A DNA stretch of 64,000 nucleotides from Bacteroidota bacterium (GTDB lineage: Bacteria; Bacteroidota; Bacteroidia; Chitinophagales; Chitinophagaceae): positions 116,184 through 180,183 of the forward strand of contig JAFEAE010000022.1 of assembly GCA_018266575.1 (NCBI GenBank). Reading direction: 5' to 3'. Below, one piece after another: positions 61,321 to 64,000 of this stretch. The position numbers and the translations under genes were made by a program. Every line of letters begins with the position of its first letter. The first letter of the stretch is position 1. The notes under the pieces were generated by a model. It made no database searches and was not told the DNA's origin. It saw nothing but the letters and a program-made list of their open reading frames with translations.

Positions 61321-62586
61321 ATGAAAAGATCTTATTATATCGTTGGGCTGATCATGCTCACTTTTTTTGTTATCTCTTTTCTCACAAACATTATTGGGCC
61401 GTTGATACCTGATATGATCACAGGTTTTAGCCTCAGCCTTACACTCGTAGCTATTCTTCCTTTTGCTTTTTTTATTGCTTATGGCGTAATGTCCATTCCA
61501 TCAGGTATGCTCATTGAAAAATACAAAGAGAAAAAAATGATGGTGGTTGCATTTATTATTGCATTTGCCGGTTCGTTGATGCTCGCATTTTTTCCAAATT
61601 ATTTTTCAGCTGTGTTCTCTTTGTTCCTGATCGGTTGCGGCATGGCGATGCTTCAGGTTGTCATCAACCCGTTGCTTCGCACGGCAGGCGGTGAGGAGCA
61701 TTATGCGTTTTACTCAATCATGGCGCAACTTATTTTCGGGCTGGCTTCTTTTATAAGCCCGTTGGTTTATTCGGGCATCGTTTTAAACCTGAAGCAAAAC
61801 AATCAAACCAATTTATTCTTGTCGGCCTTGGGTAAACATGTGCCTGCGCAATTGCCATGGATCTCCATGTATTGGTTATTTGCCATTATATGTTTATGTA
61901 TGATAACCGTGCTGTTGTTTTCCCGTTTTCCAAAAGTTGAATTGAATACAGATGAAAAACCCGGTGCCTTGAAAATACATTTGTTGTTATTTAAGAAGCG
62001 TGTGGTGATTTTATTTTTTGTTGCGATGCTTTGCTATGTTGGCACCGAGCAAGGTGTAGCGAATTGGGTTTCTCAGTTCCTGCTCACTTATCATGGTTAT
62101 GATCCGCAAAAAACAGGGGCTGATACCGTAGCTTATTTTTGGGGATTGATGACAGCTGGCGGAGTGCTTGGTTTATTGTTGGTAAAACTAATGGACAGCC
62201 GCCACGTGCTTATTTTGTTTACTGCATTTGCCATCGCATCTCTAAGCGCAGGGTTATTCGGCACAGGAAATGTTGCGCTAATTGCTTTTCCGATGGTTGG
62301 TTTTTTTGCATCTGTTTTGTATCCCATTATTTTTTCACTGGCGCTTAATTCAATTGATGAACATCATGGATCTTTTTCAGGCATTATGGTCACGGGCATT
62401 ATTGGTGGGGCAATTATTCCGCTTGTTATCGGATGGTTGGGGGACCATATCGGGTTGCGCAGCGGTATGTGTTTTCTGTATCTCACACTCGGGTTTATTT
62501 TAAGCATTGGTTTCTGGGCAAAGCCCATTATTAAAAATAAAACCATCAAACTGTTTGGAAAGAAAAAATCTTCGCAACAGGCATAA
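61321..62586 (+). CDS. FHS-family sugar MFS transporter
   Basis: A 421-residue, 12-helix permease of the fucose/galactose/glucose:H+ symporter type. Early landmarks: YYIVGLIMLTFFVISFLTNIIGPLIPDMI, SIPSGMLIEKYKEKKMMV, LIGCGMAMLQVVINPLLRTAG (the conserved NPLL motif), and AMLCYVGTEQGVANWVSQFLL in the second half. Brings a sugar into the cell; the ROK kinase 8 bp downstream would phosphorylate it. Divergent from the DUF1080/oxidoreductase operon. Confidence 0.9.
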   Translation: MKRSYYIVGLIMLTFFVISFLTNIIGPLIPDMITGFSLSLTLVAILPFAFFIAYGVMSIPSGMLIEKYKEKKMMVVAFIIAFAGSLMLAFFPNYFSAVFSLFLIGCGMAMLQVVINPLLRTAGGEEHYAFYSIMAQLIFGLASFISPLVYSGIVLNLKQNNQTNLFLSALGKHVPAQLPWISMYWLFAIICLCMITVLLFSRFPKVELNTDEKPGALKIHLLLFKKRVVILFFVAMLCYVGTEQGVANWVSQFLLTYHGYDPQKTGADTVAYFWGLMTAGGVLGLLLVKLMDSRHVLILFTAFAIASLSAGLFGTGNVALIAFPMVGFFASVLYPIIFSLALNSIDEHHGSFSGIMVTGIIGGAIIPLVIGWLGDHIGLRSGMCFLYLTLGFILSIGFWAKPIIKNKTIKLFGKKKSSQQA

Positions 62587-62594
62587 ACTGTTAT

Positions 62595-63446
62595 ATGAAT
62601 GACAAAAAAATTATCGGCATCGATTTGGGCGCCACTAATATCCGCGGTGGCCTGGTAAATGGAACGAAACTTTTAAATATCAATTCAAGGCGCATTAATA
62701 GCGCAGGCCCGGTGGAAGATATATTGAACGATGTGTTTGGCATCATTGATGATTTAATAGATAATGACGTTGCTGCAATTGGTATCGGTGTGCCAAGTGT
62801 AGTAGATGTAGAACAAGGTATCGTGTATGATGTTCAATATATTCCTTCATGGAAAGAAGTGCACCTGAAAAAAATCATTGAAGACAAATACCGGTTGCCC
62901 GTGCTCGTGAATAATGACGCCAATTGTTTTGCCGTCGGCGAATATTATTTTGGCAAAGGCGCTGGAAATGCAAACATGATCGGGCTTACTATCGGAACCG
63001 GTTTGGGTGCTGGCGTTATTATCAATCAACATTTGTTCGCGGGCCCTAATTGCGGCGCGGGAGAATTTGGCATGGTTGAGTATCTCGATCATTGTTATGA
63101 ATATTATGCAAGCGGGCAGTTCTTTCAAAACGTATACAATACCGATGGACAGGAAGTTTTTGAAAAAGCAAAAGCAGGAAATGAACAGGCGCAACAATGG
63201 TATGCAGAAATGGGCACACACCTCGGCAATGCCATCAAAACAATAATGTACACATACGATGCGTCGCTTATTATTTTTGGCGGCTCAGTTCGTTTTGCTT
63301 ATCCTTTTTTCCGGGAAACGATGTGGCAACGCATAAATACTTTCGCTTTTAAAAAATCAATAGAAAAGCTGCACATTGAAATATCCGAACTGGAAAACAG
63401 CGGCATACTTGGTGCCGCCGGCTTATACTATGATTTTATTAAATAA
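62595..63446 (+). CDS. ROK family sugar kinase without the zinc motif
   Basis: A 283-residue ROK protein. ATP-binding IGIDLGATNIRGGLVNG, catalytic Asp in VLVNNDANCFAVGEYYFGKG, and TIGTGLGAGVIINQHLFAG. The usual zinc ligands are missing: the GHM His is Met (GEFGMVEYL) and CxCGxxGCxE is reduced to DHCYEYYASG. C-terminal ATPase part: SLIIFGGSVRFAYPFF. Probably phosphorylates the sugar carried by the adjacent permease; the sugar is not known. No HTH domain, so not a repressor. Confidence 0.9.
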   Translation: MNDKKIIGIDLGATNIRGGLVNGTKLLNINSRRINSAGPVEDILNDVFGIIDDLIDNDVAAIGIGVPSVVDVEQGIVYDVQYIPSWKEVHLKKIIEDKYRLPVLVNNDANCFAVGEYYFGKGAGNANMIGLTIGTGLGAGVIINQHLFAGPNCGAGEFGMVEYLDHCYEYYASGQFFQNVYNTDGQEVFEKAKAGNEQAQQWYAEMGTHLGNAIKTIMYTYDASLIIFGGSVRFAYPFFRETMWQRINTFAFKKSIEKLHIEISELENSGILGAAGLYYDFIK

Positions 63447-63452
63447 AGGTGA

Positions 63453-63600
63453 TAAGATTTTTATTTTACCAGCATCAGTAATTCTTTTCAACATCGTTGT
63501 GTCACTCACTTGTACTGCACCAATTCTATTCAGCAGTGGCTTATTTTCGGATATACGTTAGTGTTAGTTATTTCCTGAAAAAAAGTTAGTTGACAACACC
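63453..63600. repeat. Family B interspersed repeat
   Basis: Same orientation as the 58.2-kb copy, starting 6 bp after the ROK stop codon. Confidence 0.75.
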
Positions 63601-63608
63601 CCTGCTGT

Positions 63609-63632
63609 TGGCGCTGGCGTGTCGCCAGTGCT
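63609..63632. repeat. REP-like hairpin (GCGCTGGCG-tgt-CGCCAGTGC)
   Basis: 9-bp arms with one G-T pair and a 3-base loop. This GC-rich stem stands out from its AT-rich surroundings. Confidence 0.55.
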
Positions 63633-63794
63633 CCCATTTAATCGATATAATTTATTTCGATTAACCCTTTGCCACCATGAAAACTTACAGCACTTGAATA
63701 TTTCCAATGCTCTGCGGCTGCTACAAATCCTGCCCTAAACTCATCGTAGTTTGTTGTAACAATTTATAAAGAAAGCTACTCGGCGTATGGCTGT

Positions 63795-63829
63795 GCCTAC
63801 GTCGCATTTGATTCGTAGGCTTCGCCTAC
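63795..63829. repeat. Three-arm REP-like palindrome beside the transposase
   Basis: GCCTACG (63795-63801), CGTAGGC (63814-63820) and GCCTAC (63824-63829). The middle arm can pair with either side, giving two alternative hairpins. It starts 3 bp from the transposase stop codon. Confidence 0.6.
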
Positions 63830-63831
63830 TT

Positions 63832-64000
63832 TCACCACATCATTAATTTAACTAATCCCTTTCTGCCTTCATAATTTCTTGCACTGCTATACAAATAATC
63901 TTCTGCATTTTCAACCAATCCGTTTTCAACAGGATTGTTATGTATATAATCCATCTTGCTTTTTGACATGTCTTTAATATATGGACTAATTTCTATTGCA
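63832..64000 (-). CDS. REP-associated tyrosine (Y1/IS200-like) transposase, C-terminal part
   Basis: The last 56 codons of a Transposase_17 (HUH, Y1) protein, cut by the window edge. It reads MDYIHNNPVENGLVENAEDY, then LYSSARNYEGRKGLVKLMMW and stop. The YIHxNPVxxGLV and DYxYSSARxY motifs are diagnostic of REP-associated transposases. The HUH catalytic core is outside the window. Hairpins lie directly downstream, as expected for a RAYT. Confidence 0.85.
   Translation of the reverse strand, partial: AIEISPYIKDMSKSKMDYIHNNPVENGLVENAEDYLYSSARNYEGRKGLVKLMMW

Larger units (their letters stand above)
63447..63831. other. Repeat and hairpin region between ROK kinase and transposase
   Basis: 385 bp: a family B copy, an ACTGGCG-type hairpin, and a triple-arm GTAGGC hairpin near the transposase end. 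No gene seen. Confidence 0.7.

Noticed and set aside
1..64000. CRISPR array, tRNA, rRNA, prophage or complete insertion sequence
   Set aside because: Read for regular spaced repeats, cloverleaf patterns and phage or IS genes. Only the partial Y1 transposase at the right edge was found. Short or degenerate tRNA genes could be missed by eye.

Overview
The window is a contiguous piece of a Bacteroidota chromosome, most likely Chitinophagaceae or a close relative. Supporting evidence: type IX secretion (T9SS) parts (PorV, GldJ, a PorP/SprF protein and a giant secreted protein with a C-terminal sorting domain), BshA of bacillithiol synthesis, the dut/DUF4292/EnvC-like block, LytS/LytTR signalling, several TAnnTTTG -7 promoter elements and few Shine-Dalgarno sites. 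The DNA is AT-rich and almost entirely chromosomal core or lifestyle genes. I see no rRNA, tRNA, CRISPR array, prophage or complete insertion sequence.

Layout. 0-0.7 kb: end of a DegT/DnrJ sugar aminotransferase. 0.8-8.5 kb: a 1700-residue T9SS cargo protein and a two-gene periplasmic c-type cytochrome/peroxidase operon. 8.6-16.2 kb: TIGR01777 epimerase, trmD, adenine deaminase, then a LiaF-like/DUF4288/LytS/LytTR cluster. 16.3-31.7 kb: DUF748/AsmA-like protein, anmK, upp, PorP/SprF, 3-methyladenine glycosylase, EI24 protein, RsmI-like methylase, M28 peptidase, bshA, EnvC-like activator, DUF4292 lipoprotein, dut, ispF. 31.8-38.3 kb: porV, gldJ, murF and a large outer-membrane barrel protein. 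38.7-42.7 kb: CHASE3 histidine kinase, single-domain response regulator, sigma-54 response regulator and a 49-residue DUF5670 membrane peptide. 43.2-50.9 kb: Crp-type regulator, a marR-MFS-isochorismatase operon divergent from a secreted creatininase homologue, and an FNR-like regulator divergent from a ClC chloride transporter. 51-63.4 kb: CrtI-type oxidoreductase, DoxX protein and a carbohydrate block (GH32-like, M24 peptidase, DUF1080, Gfo/Idh, sugar MFS, ROK kinase). The right edge cuts a REP-associated (Y1) transposase.

The strongest signal not explained by genes is the intergenic DNA. At least four families of short, non-coding, palindromic or terminal-inverted-repeat elements recur, together with low-complexity word repeats (CCACTTACCACTTA, GACCATTCACCATT, CAACTGACAACTGAC). 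These words fill gene junctions and appear inside at least two core reading frames (ade and anmK). One family (A) has a 14-bp perfect terminal inverted repeat, four copies in 3.6 kb, and sits in a 250-bp tandem duplication that has copied the 3' end of an oxidoreductase gene. A partial Y1 transposase flanked by hairpins lies at the right edge and could be related to mobilisation of some of these elements, but that link is inference.

I do not see a clear defence island or biosynthetic cluster. The best candidates for undescribed biology are the repeat families, the FNR-like/ClC divergon with its trailing small genes, and the small peptide/terminator locus near 43.2-43.4 kb.
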